The notes beneath the pieces are model-generated. The model was given only the letters and a program-made list of their open reading frames with translations. It was not told the origin of the DNA and ran no database searches. A program made the position numbers and the translations under genes. Positions 28,336 through 37,330 of a DNA stretch of 64,000 nt are shown in pieces. Each line of letters starts with the position of its first letter. Position 1 is the stretch's first letter. This DNA is from Thiohalomonas sp963783235 (GTDB lineage: Bacteria > Pseudomonadota > Gammaproteobacteria > Thiohalomonadales > Thiohalomonadaceae), in assembly GCA_963783235.1 (NCBI GenBank), contig CAWAMN010000001.1:558001-622000 (forward strand), written 5' to 3'.

Positions 28336-29754
28336 TTACATACCCATCGACGCCGCAATCGACGCGGCAATTGCAGCGGCCAACTCATGGGCCGGGCGCC
28401 GGATGTGATACTCCGCCAGCTCCGGATGCGCCTCGACAAAACCGGTATCGAACACCCCTTGGCGGAATTCCTCGGACTTGAGTATCTCCAAGTGGTAGGG
28501 AATCGTCGTTTTGATCCCGTACACCCCCATATCGTGCAGGGCGCGTTCGGCCCGTGTCACCAGCTGTGCCCAGCTGGCGGCCTTGACGATGAGCTTGGCG
28601 CACATCGAATCGTAATAGGGCGGGATTTCGTAGCCCGTGTAGATGGCGCCGTCGGTTCTGACACCCGGCCCGCCCGGGGCAAAGTAGCGCGTAATCTTGC
28701 CAAAGCTGGGCAGAAAGTCGTTGCGCGGATCTTCGGCATTGATTCGGAACTCCATCGCGAAGCCCCGCGCCTGGATGTCCTCCTGCTTGTAGGAGAGGGG
28801 CTCGCCCGCCGCGATGCGGATCTGTTCGGCGACGATATCCACCCCGGTGATCTCCTCGGTGATCGGGTGCTCCACCTGAAGGCGGGTGTTCATCTCCATG
28901 AAGTAGAAGCTGCCGTCATGGTCGAGCAGAAACTCGACCGTCCCGGCATTCTCATAGCCCACCGTCTTGGCCGCGCGGGCCGCCAGTGCACCGATATACT
29001 CGCGCTGTTCATCACTTAGCTGGGGCGAGGGCGCGATCTCCACCAGTTTCTGATGACGGCGCTGAATCGAACAGTCGCGTTCGTAAAGGTGGATGGCATT
29101 GCCATGGCTGTCGGCCAGTACCTGCACCTCGATGTGGCGCGGGTTGACGATGCACTTCTCCAGGAAGACTTCCGCGCTGCCGAAGGCCTTCGTCGCCTCC
29201 GAAACCACGCGTTCGTAATTCTTGCGGAGCTCCTCGGCGCTATTGCAACGGCGAATGCCGCGTCCGCCGCCGCCCGAGGTGGCCTTTAGCATAACCGGGT
29301 AGCCGAGGGGCTCGGCCACTTCCAGGGCCTCATCCAGCCCGCTGATGTTGCCATCGCTACCGGGGGTGACCGGAAGTCCGGCCTCGACCATCGCTTGGCG
29401 CGCCGCGGTCTTATCGCCCATGCGCCGAATCACTTCGGCACTCGGCCCAATGAATTTTACACCGCGACGGGCGCAGATTTCGGCCAGTTCGGCATTCTCC
29501 GAAAGAAAACCGTAGCCGGGGTGCAGCGCATCACAGCCCGTTGCGATGGCCAGATTGACCAGACGATGCGCGTTGAGATAGCCCGCGACGGTGTCGGGGC
29601 CCAGGCTGTAGGCCTCATCGGCCTTTTTGACATGGAGACTGTGCCGATCCGCTTCGGCATACACCGCCACCGAGCGGATCCCGAGTTCGGCACAGGCCCG
29701 CACGATTCGCACCGCGATTTCGCCGCGGTTGGCAATCAGGATCTTTTTAATCAC
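28336..29754 (-). CDS. Biotin carboxylase subunit (pyruvate carboxylase subunit A / AccC-like)
   Basis: 472 residues of the biotin carboxylase fold: MIKKILIANRGEIAVRIVRA, LHPGYGFLSENAELAE, ATP-grasp Gly-rich loop KATSGGGGRGIRR, EMNTRLQVEHPITEE. The family is shared by AccC and PycA. The extra C-terminal ~25 residues and the neighbouring carboxyltransferase with its own biotin domain favour PycA. The two genes are 78 bp apart, same strand. ATP-dependent carboxylation of biotin in the cytosol. Confidence 0.88.
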   Translation of the reverse strand: MIKKILIANRGEIAVRIVRACAELGIRSVAVYAEADRHSLHVKKADEAYSLGPDTVAGYLNAHRLVNLAIATGCDALHPGYGFLSENAELAEICARRGVKFIGPSAEVIRRMGDKTAARQAMVEAGLPVTPGSDGNISGLDEALEVAEPLGYPVMLKATSGGGGRGIRRCNSAEELRKNYERVVSEATKAFGSAEVFLEKCIVNPRHIEVQVLADSHGNAIHLYERDCSIQRRHQKLVEIAPSPQLSDEQREYIGALAARAAKTVGYENAGTVEFLLDHDGSFYFMEMNTRLQVEHPITEEITGVDIVAEQIRIAAGEPLSYKQEDIQARGFAMEFRINAEDPRNDFLPSFGKITRYFAPGGPGVRTDGAIYTGYEIPPYYDSMCAKLIVKAASWAQLVTRAERALHDMGVYGIKTTIPYHLEILKSEEFRQGVFDTGFVEAHPELAEYHIRRPAHELAAAIAASIAASMGM

Positions 29755-30008
29755 GATTACCCGCCTTTGGAACCCACTGTTCGCACTCAGGTGAAGTGCC
29801 CGGCGCGAAATGCAGGTTTAAACAAGAAAAAAGCGAAGGAGGATGCCGTGCCCCGTCCATTCGCCCGAAAAGAGCGTCTTATGTACGGAAATGCCGCAGG
29901 CATGTCAAGGATTCCGGCGTGAAACGCCGCACGAAAAGCAGCTTCCAGACACTCGGAACAAGCGGATTTTATTGATGTTTTCTTTTGACAACCGGGGGGG
30001 GCGAGCGT
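29755..30008. other. Divergent spacer, no gene seen
   Basis: 254 bp between the carboxylase operon (leftward) and yceD (rightward). It must hold promoters for both. No clear palindrome or RNA element was found, apart from a G7 run near 29994-30000. Confidence 0.4.
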
Positions 30009-30548
30009 ATGATTCGCGCTCTTATGAATGAGCGGCTTCCGGATCGGAGCGATCCGTTTCGTCTGGCCCAGCGCGGCGCGGTTTTAACCGGCGAGTTGCC
30101 GCTAGCAGGCATGAACCGATTGGCGGGCTCGCTGGTGGACAGCGAAGGGTCCGTCGATGTGACGTTGCGGTTCGGAACCGACGAGCGCCACTTGCCGGTG
30201 CTCACGGTTGAGCTGCGGACCGAAGTGTCACTGATGTGCCAGAACTGCCTGGAGCCGTACCGGCAGCCTATAGAGATCGAGGCGACGCTCGGTATAATCC
30301 GCACTGAGCCGGAAGCGGAGCGCATACCGAGGGCGTATGATCCCTTGGTCGTCGGCGACGAGCCGCTCTACATTAAAGAATTGGTTGAAGACGAATTGAT
30401 ACTCGCGCTGCCCATCATTTCGCGCCATTCGGAAGACTGCCTACCGGCGGTTAGCGAGGAGGCGCCGGAACCGGACAGTGAAGCGGGGGAGCGCAGCGGA
30501 AGGGAGAATCCCTTCGAGGCTCTCCGGCACCTGAAAAAAGAACGGTAA
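30009..30548 (+). CDS. yceD: YceD/DUF177 family protein
   Basis: 179 residues (start MIRALMNERLPDRSDPFRL; ATG at 30024 is an alternative). LMCQNCLEPY and the acidic ELVEDELILALPIISRH are family signatures. Linked in bacteria to 23S rRNA/50S maturation. Directly precedes rpmF, the universal arrangement. Confidence 0.9.
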   Translation: MIRALMNERLPDRSDPFRLAQRGAVLTGELPLAGMNRLAGSLVDSEGSVDVTLRFGTDERHLPVLTVELRTEVSLMCQNCLEPYRQPIEIEATLGIIRTEPEAERIPRAYDPLVVGDEPLYIKELVEDELILALPIISRHSEDCLPAVSEEAPEPDSEAGERSGRENPFEALRHLKKER

Positions 30549-30566
30549 TCCTGACGAGGAATCGAG

Positions 30567-30746
30567 ATGGCTGTACAGCAGAACAAAAAGACCCCTTCCA
30601 AGCGCGGCATGCGTCGCTCGCACGATGCGCTGAAGTCCCAGGCGCTGTCGGTTGAGCCGACCACCGGCGAAACTCACCTGCGCCACCACGTAAGCCCCGA
30701 TGGTTACTACCGTGGCCGTAAGGTTTTGAACGTCAAGGGCGAGTAA
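30567..30746 (+). CDS. rpmF: 50S ribosomal protein L32
   Basis: 59 residues, MAVQQNKKTPSKRGMRRSHD, ending VLNVKGE; full length for L32. It lacks the Zn-binding Cys pairs and so is the Cys-minus form typical of Proteobacteria. SD GACGAGGA ahead of the ATG. Co-transcribed with yceD and followed by a terminator-like hairpin before plsX. Confidence 0.95.
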   Translation: MAVQQNKKTPSKRGMRRSHDALKSQALSVEPTTGETHLRHHVSPDGYYRGRKVLNVKGE

Positions 30747-30763
30747 GTAGATTCCGCTGAAGA

Positions 30764-30804
30764 AGCCGGCCCGGGTCGCCGATCCGGGCCGGCTCTTTGG
30801 TTTT
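30764..30804 (+). terminator. Terminator/attenuator after rpmF
   Basis: AGCCGGCCCGG / CCGGGCCGGCT is an 11-bp perfect stem with a 9-nt loop, followed by CTTTGGTTTT. It probably reduces read-through from ribosomal-protein transcription into plsX. Confidence 0.75.
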
Positions 30805-30816
30805 AAGAGCCCTCAA

Positions 30817-31848
30817 ATGGCCGATAATTTGACGACGATAGCGCTGGACGCCATGGGCGGTGATTATGGCGTCGGTGTCGTGGTGCCCGCAGCCCTGCAG
30901 GCACTGCGCGAGATATCCACTCTCAAGCTGATTTTGGTCGGCGACCGGCAGGCGATGACCGACGAGCTGAATCGCCATGGGGCCAAGCCCGATGAGCGGT
31001 TGGCGCTGCTCCACGCCTCTCAAGTGGTTGCCATGGATGAATTGCCTTCGCAGGCCCTCCGGGGCAAGAAGGATTCATTGATGCGGGTGGCCATCAACCA
31101 GGTGAAGGAGGGTGCTGCGCAGGCCTGCGTCAGCGCGGGCAACACCGGTGCACTGATGGCGACGGCGCGCTTTGTCCTAAAGACCCTGCCCGGCATTGAT
31201 CGCCCCGCGATCATTACGGCGGTCCCCTCCATCGGCGGCCACGCCCATGTCCTTGATTTGGGCGCCAATGTCGACTCCAGCAGTGAGCATCTGTACCAGT
31301 TCGCCATAATGGGGTCGGTACTGACCAGCCTTGTGGATGGGGTCGATAATCCCTCCGTCGGCCTGCTCAATATCGGCGAGGAGGAGATCAAGGGTAACGA
31401 ACAGGTCAAGGAAGCGGCGAAGCTGCTCGCCCAGAGCGACATCAACTACCAAGGTTTCGTTGAAGGCGACGATATCTACAAGGGTACCGTGGATGTTGTG
31501 GTCTGCGATGGCTTCATCGGCAATGTCGCTCTCAAGAGCAGCGAAGGGGTCGCCAAGATGATGACCTACTACCTGAAACAGGCCTTCAACCGCAATCTGT
31601 TTAGCCGACTGGCGGCACTGGTGGCGTTACCCGTCCTGAAGGCCTTCCGCGCCCAGTTCGACCCTCGCTCCTACAACGGGGCGAGCCTGGTGGGACTGCG
31701 GGGCATCGTCATTAAAAGCCATGGAGGCGCCGACGTCTTCGCCTTTACCCAGGCGATTCGGGAAGCGGTGCTGGAAGTGAAGAAGAACGTGCCCGAGCAG
31801 ATCACCCAACGCCTCGGGGAACTGTTGGAAGAAAGGCGAGCGGTTTGA
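30817..31848 (+). CDS. plsX: Phosphate acyltransferase PlsX
   Basis: 343 residues; makes acyl-phosphate from acyl-ACP for phospholipid synthesis. IALDAMGGDYGVGVVVPAAL, SAGNTGALMA, LLNIGEEEIKGN and VVVCDGFIGNVALKSSEG are conserved. First gene of the fatty-acid cluster; its stop overlaps the fabH start by 4 bp. Confidence 0.95.
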   Translation: MADNLTTIALDAMGGDYGVGVVVPAALQALREISTLKLILVGDRQAMTDELNRHGAKPDERLALLHASQVVAMDELPSQALRGKKDSLMRVAINQVKEGAAQACVSAGNTGALMATARFVLKTLPGIDRPAIITAVPSIGGHAHVLDLGANVDSSSEHLYQFAIMGSVLTSLVDGVDNPSVGLLNIGEEEIKGNEQVKEAAKLLAQSDINYQGFVEGDDIYKGTVDVVVCDGFIGNVALKSSEGVAKMMTYYLKQAFNRNLFSRLAALVALPVLKAFRAQFDPRSYNGASLVGLRGIVIKSHGGADVFAFTQAIREAVLEVKKNVPEQITQRLGELLEERRAV

Positions 31849-32813
31849 TGTATTCACGCATCAGTGGTACCGGGGGCTACCTGCCGGAAAAAGTGCTGAC
31901 CAATGCCGATCTTGAGCAGATGGTCGAAACCTCCGATCAATGGATCACGGATCGGACAGGCATCAGGGAGCGGCACATCGCCGCCGACGGGGAGACCACC
32001 TGCGATTTGGCAGAACAGGCCGCCCGTCAGGCCATTGAGGCGGCGGAAGTGGACACGGACGAAATCGATCTGATTATCGTTGCCACCACCACACCCGACC
32101 GCATCTTTCCGAGTACCGCTTGTCTGCTCCAGCAGCGACTGGATATTCATGGCTGTCCCGCCTTCGATGTTCAGGCCGTCTGCACCGGTTTTGTCTACGC
32201 CCTTGGGGTGGCCGACAATTTCATCCGTTCCGGTGCCGCCAAGACGGCACTGGTCGTTGGGGCGGAGACCCTGTCCCGCATCGTCGACTGGAACGACCGT
32301 ACCACGTGCGTGCTGTTTGGTGATGGAGCCGGGGCGGTTGTCCTCAAGGCCAGTGACAGTCCGGGCATCCTCTCGACCCATCTGCACGCGGACGGCCAGT
32401 ACAATGAGCTGTTGACGGTGCCGGGTGGCGTCTCCGGTGGCTTTGAACAGGTGGTCGAAGGCAGCGCCTTCATTCATATGAAAGGCAATGAAGTCTTTAA
32501 GATGGCAGTCAACACCCTGGGTCGCATCGTCGACGAGACCCTGGCCGCCAATCGCATGGAACGTAGCGATGTGGACTGGCTCGTACCGCATCAGGCCAAC
32601 ACCCGTATTATCGGGGCAACGGCACGTAAGCTGAAAATGTCCATGGATAATGTTGTGATGACCGTGGACCGTCATGGCAACACGTCGGCCGCATCGGTGC
32701 CGCTGGCACTCAATGAAGCGGTTCGTGACGGGCGTATTCAGCGCGGCGAAACGGTGCTGCTCGAGGCCTTCGGCGGCGGGTTTACCTGGGGCTCGGCACT
32801 GGTCAAATACTGA
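31845..32813 (+). CDS. fabH: 3-oxoacyl-ACP synthase III FabH
   Basis: 322 residues; condenses acetyl-CoA with malonyl-ACP to start fatty-acid synthesis. Catalytic triad visible: Cys in DVQAVCTGFVYAL, His in LVPHQANTRII and Asn in RHGNTSAASVPLAL. Overlaps plsX. The 70-bp gap to fabD shows nothing notable beyond the fabD SD. Confidence 0.95.
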   Translation: MMYSRISGTGGYLPEKVLTNADLEQMVETSDQWITDRTGIRERHIAADGETTCDLAEQAARQAIEAAEVDTDEIDLIIVATTTPDRIFPSTACLLQQRLDIHGCPAFDVQAVCTGFVYALGVADNFIRSGAAKTALVVGAETLSRIVDWNDRTTCVLFGDGAGAVVLKASDSPGILSTHLHADGQYNELLTVPGGVSGGFEQVVEGSAFIHMKGNEVFKMAVNTLGRIVDETLAANRMERSDVDWLVPHQANTRIIGATARKLKMSMDNVVMTVDRHGNTSAASVPLALNEAVRDGRIQRGETVLLEAFGGGFTWGSALVKY

Positions 32814-32883
32814 AGGCAGTTTAACTCCGAGAGTGCAAAGACGCTTCGGTGACGAATAACAAAAACTCTTTTGGGGGAGAGCC

Positions 32884-33816
32884 ATGTCTCTTGCATTTGT
32901 GTTTCCCGGGCAGGGTTCCCAGGCCGTTGGCATGCTGGGCGAACTCGCCGTCAATCATCCGCAGGTCTCTGAAACCTTCGCGAGTGCGTCGCAGGTGCTC
33001 GGCTATGACCTGTGGCAGATCGTCACCGAGGGTCCGTCGGATAGGTTGAATCAGACCCATATCACCCAGCCCGCCATGCTGGCGGCGGGGGTCGCAACCT
33101 GGCGTGTGTGGAAGGCCGAAGGCGGTACCGACCCGGCGATGATGGCGGGCCACAGCCTCGGCGAATATTCGGCCCTGGTTTGTGCGGGCAGTCTGGACTA
33201 TGAGGAGGCCGTCTCACTGGTGGCCGATCGTGGTCGCTTCATGCAGGAAGCCGTCCCGGCAGGGACCGGTGCCATGGCCGCCATTCTCGGTCTGGATGAC
33301 GATAAGGTCATCGAAGTCTGCCAACAGGCAGCGCAGGGTAAAGTGGTGTCCGCCGTCAACTTCAACTCGCCGGGTCAGGTGGTCGTTGCCGGCCACAGCG
33401 ACGCCGTCGAACGGGCCGTCGAGCTGGCCAAGGATGCCGGTGCCAAGCGTGCCATGCTGCTGCCGGTCAGTGTGCCATCGCATTGCGAACTGATGATCCC
33501 CGCGGCGGAACGCATGAAGGAGCGTCTGGCGAGCGTCGAAGTGAAGGCACCGGCCATCCCGGTCATCAACAATGCCGATGTCGCCGCCCCCTCGGAGCCC
33601 GATGCGATTCGCGATGCGCTGGTTCGCCAGCTGCACAGCCCCGTACGCTGGGTCGAAAGCGTCCGGAAAATGATCGATGAAGGCGCCGACGCACTGATCG
33701 AGTGCGGTCCCGGCAAAGTTTTGGCGGGACTCAATAAGCGCATCGAACGGCGCATGACCGCACTGCCGCTGTTCGACGGTGAGACGCTGGCCAAGGCCAA
33801 AGAGGCTGTGGGATAA
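32884..33816 (+). CDS. fabD: Malonyl-CoA:ACP transacylase FabD
   Basis: 310 residues. FVFPGQGSQAVGM start, active-site GHSLGEYSALVCAG (nucleophile Ser) and catalytic His in VSVPSHCELM. Supplies malonyl-ACP. SD GGGGGAG 5 bp before the ATG. The 150-bp spacer to fabG contains a foldback repeat. Confidence 0.95.
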   Translation: MSLAFVFPGQGSQAVGMLGELAVNHPQVSETFASASQVLGYDLWQIVTEGPSDRLNQTHITQPAMLAAGVATWRVWKAEGGTDPAMMAGHSLGEYSALVCAGSLDYEEAVSLVADRGRFMQEAVPAGTGAMAAILGLDDDKVIEVCQQAAQGKVVSAVNFNSPGQVVVAGHSDAVERAVELAKDAGAKRAMLLPVSVPSHCELMIPAAERMKERLASVEVKAPAIPVINNADVAAPSEPDAIRDALVRQLHSPVRWVESVRKMIDEGADALIECGPGKVLAGLNKRIERRMTALPLFDGETLAKAKEAVG

Positions 33817-33828
33817 ACCGACTAATTC

Positions 33829-33935
33829 ACCGCAAAGAGCGCCGACAACTGAATTACTCTCGTCAAAAAGGCCGAGATGGCTGAGGCGAGATAGAAAAGC
33901 CCTTGGATGAAAATCCACCTTTGCATCTTTGCGGT
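33829..33935. repeat. Foldback repeat in the fabD-fabG spacer
   Basis: ACCGCAAAGA (33829-33838) and TCTTTGCGGT (33926-33935) are perfect 10-bp inverted arms about 107 bp apart end to end. ACCGCAAAGA-type ends resemble an interspersed repeat seen in many proteobacterial genomes (general knowledge, not checked). The element occupies most of the spacer inside an otherwise compact operon. Confidence 0.55.
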
Positions 33936-33966
33936 CAAAAAATTCGAACAGGGGAGACAGAACACG

Positions 33967-34710
33967 ATGTCCTGGAACGACGAAATCGCTCTGGTGACCG
34001 GTGCCAGCCGAGGCATCGGTGAGGCTATCGCCCTCGAGCTGGGCAGCCGTGGAGCCACCGTGATTGGCACCGCGACCTCTGACAAAGGTGCCGAGGCGAT
34101 TACCGCTCGCCTGAAAGAGGCCGGCGTCGAAGGCCGCGGCCTGAAGCTGGATGTGACCGATCCGGACAGTGTGGCCGAAACCATCAAGGCCATTCAGGAT
34201 GATTTCGGTACCGTGACCATTCTCGTCAACAACGCGGGCATCACTCGGGATAACCTGCTGATGCGGATGAAAGACGAGGAGTGGGACGACATTATCGACA
34301 CCAACCTCAGCTCCGCCTACCGCATGGCGAAAGCCTGTTTGCGGGGCATGACCAAGGCGCGCCGCGGTCGTATCGTCAACATCGCCTCGGTGGTGGGCGT
34401 CTCCGGCAACGCCGGGCAGGCCAACTATGCCGCGGCCAAGGCGGGCCTGATTGGCTTTTCCAAATCTCTTGCCCGGGAGGTCGGCGCGCGCGGGATCACC
34501 GTCAATGCCGTGGCCCCCGGGTTTATCGACACCGACATGACCCGTGCCCTTCCTGAGAAGCAGAAAGAGGCGCTTTTGGGGCAGATACCGCTGGGGCGTT
34601 TGGGCGATCCGAAGGAGATTGCCGCGGCAGTGGTTTTCCTCGCATCGCCGGAAGCAGGCTATGTCACGGGCGAAACATTGCACGTCAACGGCGGCATGTA
34701 TATGGCTTAA
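33967..34710 (+). CDS. fabG: 3-oxoacyl-ACP reductase FabG
   Basis: 247-residue SDR. NADPH-binding TGASRGIGEAIA, NNAGITRDNLLMRM, catalytic Ser in NIASVVG, YAAAKAGLIGFSK (Tyr/Lys) and PGFIDTDMT. Start MSWNDEIALVTGAS at 33967 is preceded by GGGGAGA. Second step of the elongation cycle. Confidence 0.95.
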   Translation: MSWNDEIALVTGASRGIGEAIALELGSRGATVIGTATSDKGAEAITARLKEAGVEGRGLKLDVTDPDSVAETIKAIQDDFGTVTILVNNAGITRDNLLMRMKDEEWDDIIDTNLSSAYRMAKACLRGMTKARRGRIVNIASVVGVSGNAGQANYAAAKAGLIGFSKSLAREVGARGITVNAVAPGFIDTDMTRALPEKQKEALLGQIPLGRLGDPKEIAAAVVFLASPEAGYVTGETLHVNGGMYMA

Positions 34711-34772
34711 TGCCTTATATTCAATAAGTTATAAACGATTTACGAAGTAATATCTGAAGTTCCTTTTGTATG

Positions 34773-34816
34773 GCATCTGCCTGCGGTTTTAAATACAATA
34801 CCGCGGCAGTAATAAG
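34773..34816 (+). promoter_or_regulatory. AT-rich acpP upstream region with imperfect inverted repeat
   Basis: The 139-bp fabG-acpP spacer is markedly AT-rich. CTGCctGCGGT and ACCGCggCAG flank TTTAAATACAAT, giving a weak hairpin or operator-like symmetry. It probably carries the dedicated strong acpP promoter; exact boxes not assigned. Confidence 0.4.
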
Positions 34817-34849
34817 ACGAATTACTCAAGCTGGGAGGAAATATCCGTC

Positions 34850-35086
34850 ATGAGTACTGTCGAAGAGCGCGTCAAGAAGATCGTTGTTGAGCAGTTAGGG
34901 GTTAAAGAAGAAGAAGTCAAAACCGAGTCTTCTTTCGTGGACGATCTTGGCGCCGATTCGCTCGACACCGTGGAGCTCGTTATGGCTCTCGAAGAAGAGT
35001 TCGAGACCGAGATTCCGGATGAAGAGGCGGAAAAGATCACGACGGTTCAGCAGGCGATCGATTACATCAACGCCCACGCCGGCTGA
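34850..35086 (+). CDS. acpP: Acyl carrier protein
   Basis: 78 residues, acidic. The 4'-phosphopantetheine attachment Ser lies in DDLGADSLDTVELVMALEEE. SD GGGAGGA. Codon choice and a private upstream region fit high expression. Carrier for all Fab enzymes of this cluster. Confidence 0.97.
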   Translation: MSTVEERVKKIVVEQLGVKEEEVKTESSFVDDLGADSLDTVELVMALEEEFETEIPDEEAEKITTVQQAIDYINAHAG

Positions 35087-35105
35087 TCGTTCGAATTCGA
35101 ACCGG

Positions 35106-35140
35106 GGCCGTAGACCACCACGCGTGGTCGCGGCCTTTTG
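35106..35140 (+). terminator. Partial terminator between acpP and fabF
   Basis: Nested stem GGCCG..GACCAC/GTGGTC..CGGCC followed by TTTTG. It would let most acpP transcripts end here while some read into fabF. Confidence 0.65.
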
Positions 35141-35169
35141 TTTGAGAAACACGAGGAAGGGTTGGTCTC

Positions 35170-36411
35170 TTGGCTAAGCGACGTGTCGTTGTCACCGGCC
35201 TGGGGATGGTATCCCCCGTCGGCCTGACGGTGAAAGAATCCTGGGCAAATATCGTTGCCGGAAAAAGCGGTATCGGTCCCATTGAGCATTTCGATGTCTC
35301 CGCATTTTCGACCCGCTTCGGCGGATCGGTGCGAAACTTCGATATCACCGAATATATCTCTCCGAAAGATGCCAAGAAGATGGACCCGTTCATCCATTAC
35401 GGCATCGCGGCGGCCGCCGAAGCTATGGCGGACTCCGGTCTGGAGGTGACCGAAAAGAATGCCGAACGCATCGGCGTCTCCATCGGTTCCGGTATTGGCG
35501 GACTCCCAGGCATCGAAAAAGGCCATGCGGCCTACGAGAAGGGCGGCCCGCGCAAGGTTTCCCCGTTCTTTGTCCCGAGCAATATCATTAATATGGTCTC
35601 GGGCAACGTCTCCATCATCCATGGTCTGAAGGGCCCTAACGTCTCGCTGGTTACGGCCTGCGCGACCGGCACCCACAGCGTGGGCGATGCGGCTCGCTAC
35701 ATCGAATATGGCGATGCCGATGTGATGCTGGCCGGTGGTGCCGAAATGGCGACCTCGCCCTGCGGGCTGGGTGGCTTCGCAGCGGCGCGAGCGCTCTCAA
35801 CCCGTAACGATAATCCGGAAACCGCCAGTCGGCCCTGGGATAAGGATCGCGACGGTTTCGTACTCTCCGATGGTGCCGGTGTCGTGGTTCTCGAGGAGTA
35901 CGAGCACGCCAGGGCGCGCGGCGCGAAGATCTATGCCGAAGTCATCGGCTATGGCATGAGCGGAGACGCCTATCACATGACGCTCCCGGCCAAAGGTGGT
36001 GAAGGCGCATCGCGCTGCATGAATGCAGCCCTGCGTAACGCCGGCGTCAATCCGGATGTCGTTAACTACATCAATGCCCACGGCACCTCCACGCCCGCCG
36101 GCGACAAGGCGGAGACGGACGCGGCGAAGACGACATTCGGGGATCACGCCTACAAGCTGGTGATGAGTTCCACGAAATCCATGACCGGCCATTTGCTTGG
36201 AGCCGCGGGCGGAATCGAGGCAATCTTTACGATTCTTGCCATCCGCGATCAGGTCGCGCCGCCGACCATCAACATCTTCAATCAGGATCCCGAGTGCGAT
36301 CTCGATTATGCGGCCAACGAGGCCCGCGAGATGCCAATCGATGTCGCTCTGTCGAATTCGTTCGGATTCGGCGGGACCAACGGCACGCTCGTGTTCAAGA
36401 AACCCGATTGA
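35170..36411 (+). CDS. fabF: 3-oxoacyl-ACP synthase II FabF
   Basis: 413 residues. Uses TTG at 35170 as start (AKRRVVVTGLGMVSPVG follows; SD GAAGGG upstream). Catalytic Cys in VTACATGTHSVGDA, His in NAHGTSTPAGDKAE and His in STKSMTGHLLGAAGG. Elongating condensing enzyme. A G/C-rich stem (36418-36441, no T tract) lies in the 102-bp spacer to pabC. Confidence 0.95.
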   Translation: MAKRRVVVTGLGMVSPVGLTVKESWANIVAGKSGIGPIEHFDVSAFSTRFGGSVRNFDITEYISPKDAKKMDPFIHYGIAAAAEAMADSGLEVTEKNAERIGVSIGSGIGGLPGIEKGHAAYEKGGPRKVSPFFVPSNIINMVSGNVSIIHGLKGPNVSLVTACATGTHSVGDAARYIEYGDADVMLAGGAEMATSPCGLGGFAAARALSTRNDNPETASRPWDKDRDGFVLSDGAGVVVLEEYEHARARGAKIYAEVIGYGMSGDAYHMTLPAKGGEGASRCMNAALRNAGVNPDVVNYINAHGTSTPAGDKAETDAAKTTFGDHAYKLVMSSTKSMTGHLLGAAGGIEAIFTILAIRDQVAPPTINIFNQDPECDLDYAANEAREMPIDVALSNSFGFGGTNGTLVFKKPD

Positions 36412-36513
36412 TTGTCAGGCCGGGTCTGAACGGGCCCGGCCAGCCTCCATAGCGAAAATCGCCATGGCCGCACTCATCGTTTCAGGCCAGTCCTCCCATT
36501 CCGGTAGCCCATC

Positions 36514-37329
36514 TTGCTGCTGGTAAACGGCAAAATCGCGTCGTCAGTCGATGCCCGCGACCGGGGTATGCAGTACGGCGACGGTCTCTTCGAGACCATT
36601 GCCGTACGCGATGGTCAACCCGAACTTTGGGACGCCCATATCGAGCGTTTGATGGCCGGCTGCCAGACCCTGGGTATCCCTTTGCCCGACCCGGCGCGGC
36701 TGGCTGAAGAGTTGAGGCAGGTCACTGGCGAACAGGCCCACTGTGTGGTCAAGCTGGTGATCACCCGAGGCCCGGGCGGCCGGGGCTATCGAATACCCGA
36801 TGATCCCAGCCCGACTCGACTGATTATAACCAGCCCGTTTCCCGACTATCCCCCCGATCGGGCGGAATCGGGTGTCGCGGTGCGCCTTTGCCGCACGCCG
36901 CTCGGACTCAATCCCGCATTGGCCGGACTCAAACACCTTAATCGTCTGGAGCAGGTGCTCGCCCGTAACGAGTGGCGGGATTCGGGCATAGCCGAGGGCC
37001 TGATGTGCGATAGCGAAGGTTTTGTGGTGGAGGGCACCATGAGCAACCTGTTCCTCGTGATTGACGGCAGGCTGGTAACGCCGCGTATTGACCGCTGTGG
37101 GGTTGCCGGTGTGATGCGAAACCGGGTACTCGAACTTGCGGAATCCTTGGGGATAGCGGCAACAGAGGCTCGGGTGACGGTCGAGGCGCTTCAGCAGGCG
37201 GAAGGGGCTTTTTTGACCAATTCGCTCCTGCGCCTGTGGCCCATTCGTCGTTTGGAGGAGCGAGACTGCCCGCAAGCGTCGATCACGGCTAAACTGAAAC
37301 GGGCCCTGGATAGAGATTTGGAGGAGTAG
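36514..37329 (+). CDS. pabC: Aminodeoxychorismate lyase PabC
   Basis: 271-residue class IV PLP aminotransferase fold; releases p-aminobenzoate for folate. TTG start, LLVNGKIASSVDARDRGMQY; GDGLFETIAV; PLP Lys in LAGLKHLNRLEQVLA; EGTMSNLFLV. Located between fabF and mltG as in most gammaproteobacteria. Confidence 0.92.
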   Translation: MLLVNGKIASSVDARDRGMQYGDGLFETIAVRDGQPELWDAHIERLMAGCQTLGIPLPDPARLAEELRQVTGEQAHCVVKLVITRGPGGRGYRIPDDPSPTRLIITSPFPDYPPDRAESGVAVRLCRTPLGLNPALAGLKHLNRLEQVLARNEWRDSGIAEGLMCDSEGFVVEGTMSNLFLVIDGRLVTPRIDRCGVAGVMRNRVLELAESLGIAATEARVTVEALQQAEGAFLTNSLLRLWPIRRLEERDCPQASITAKLKRALDRDLEE

Positions 37330-37330
37330 G

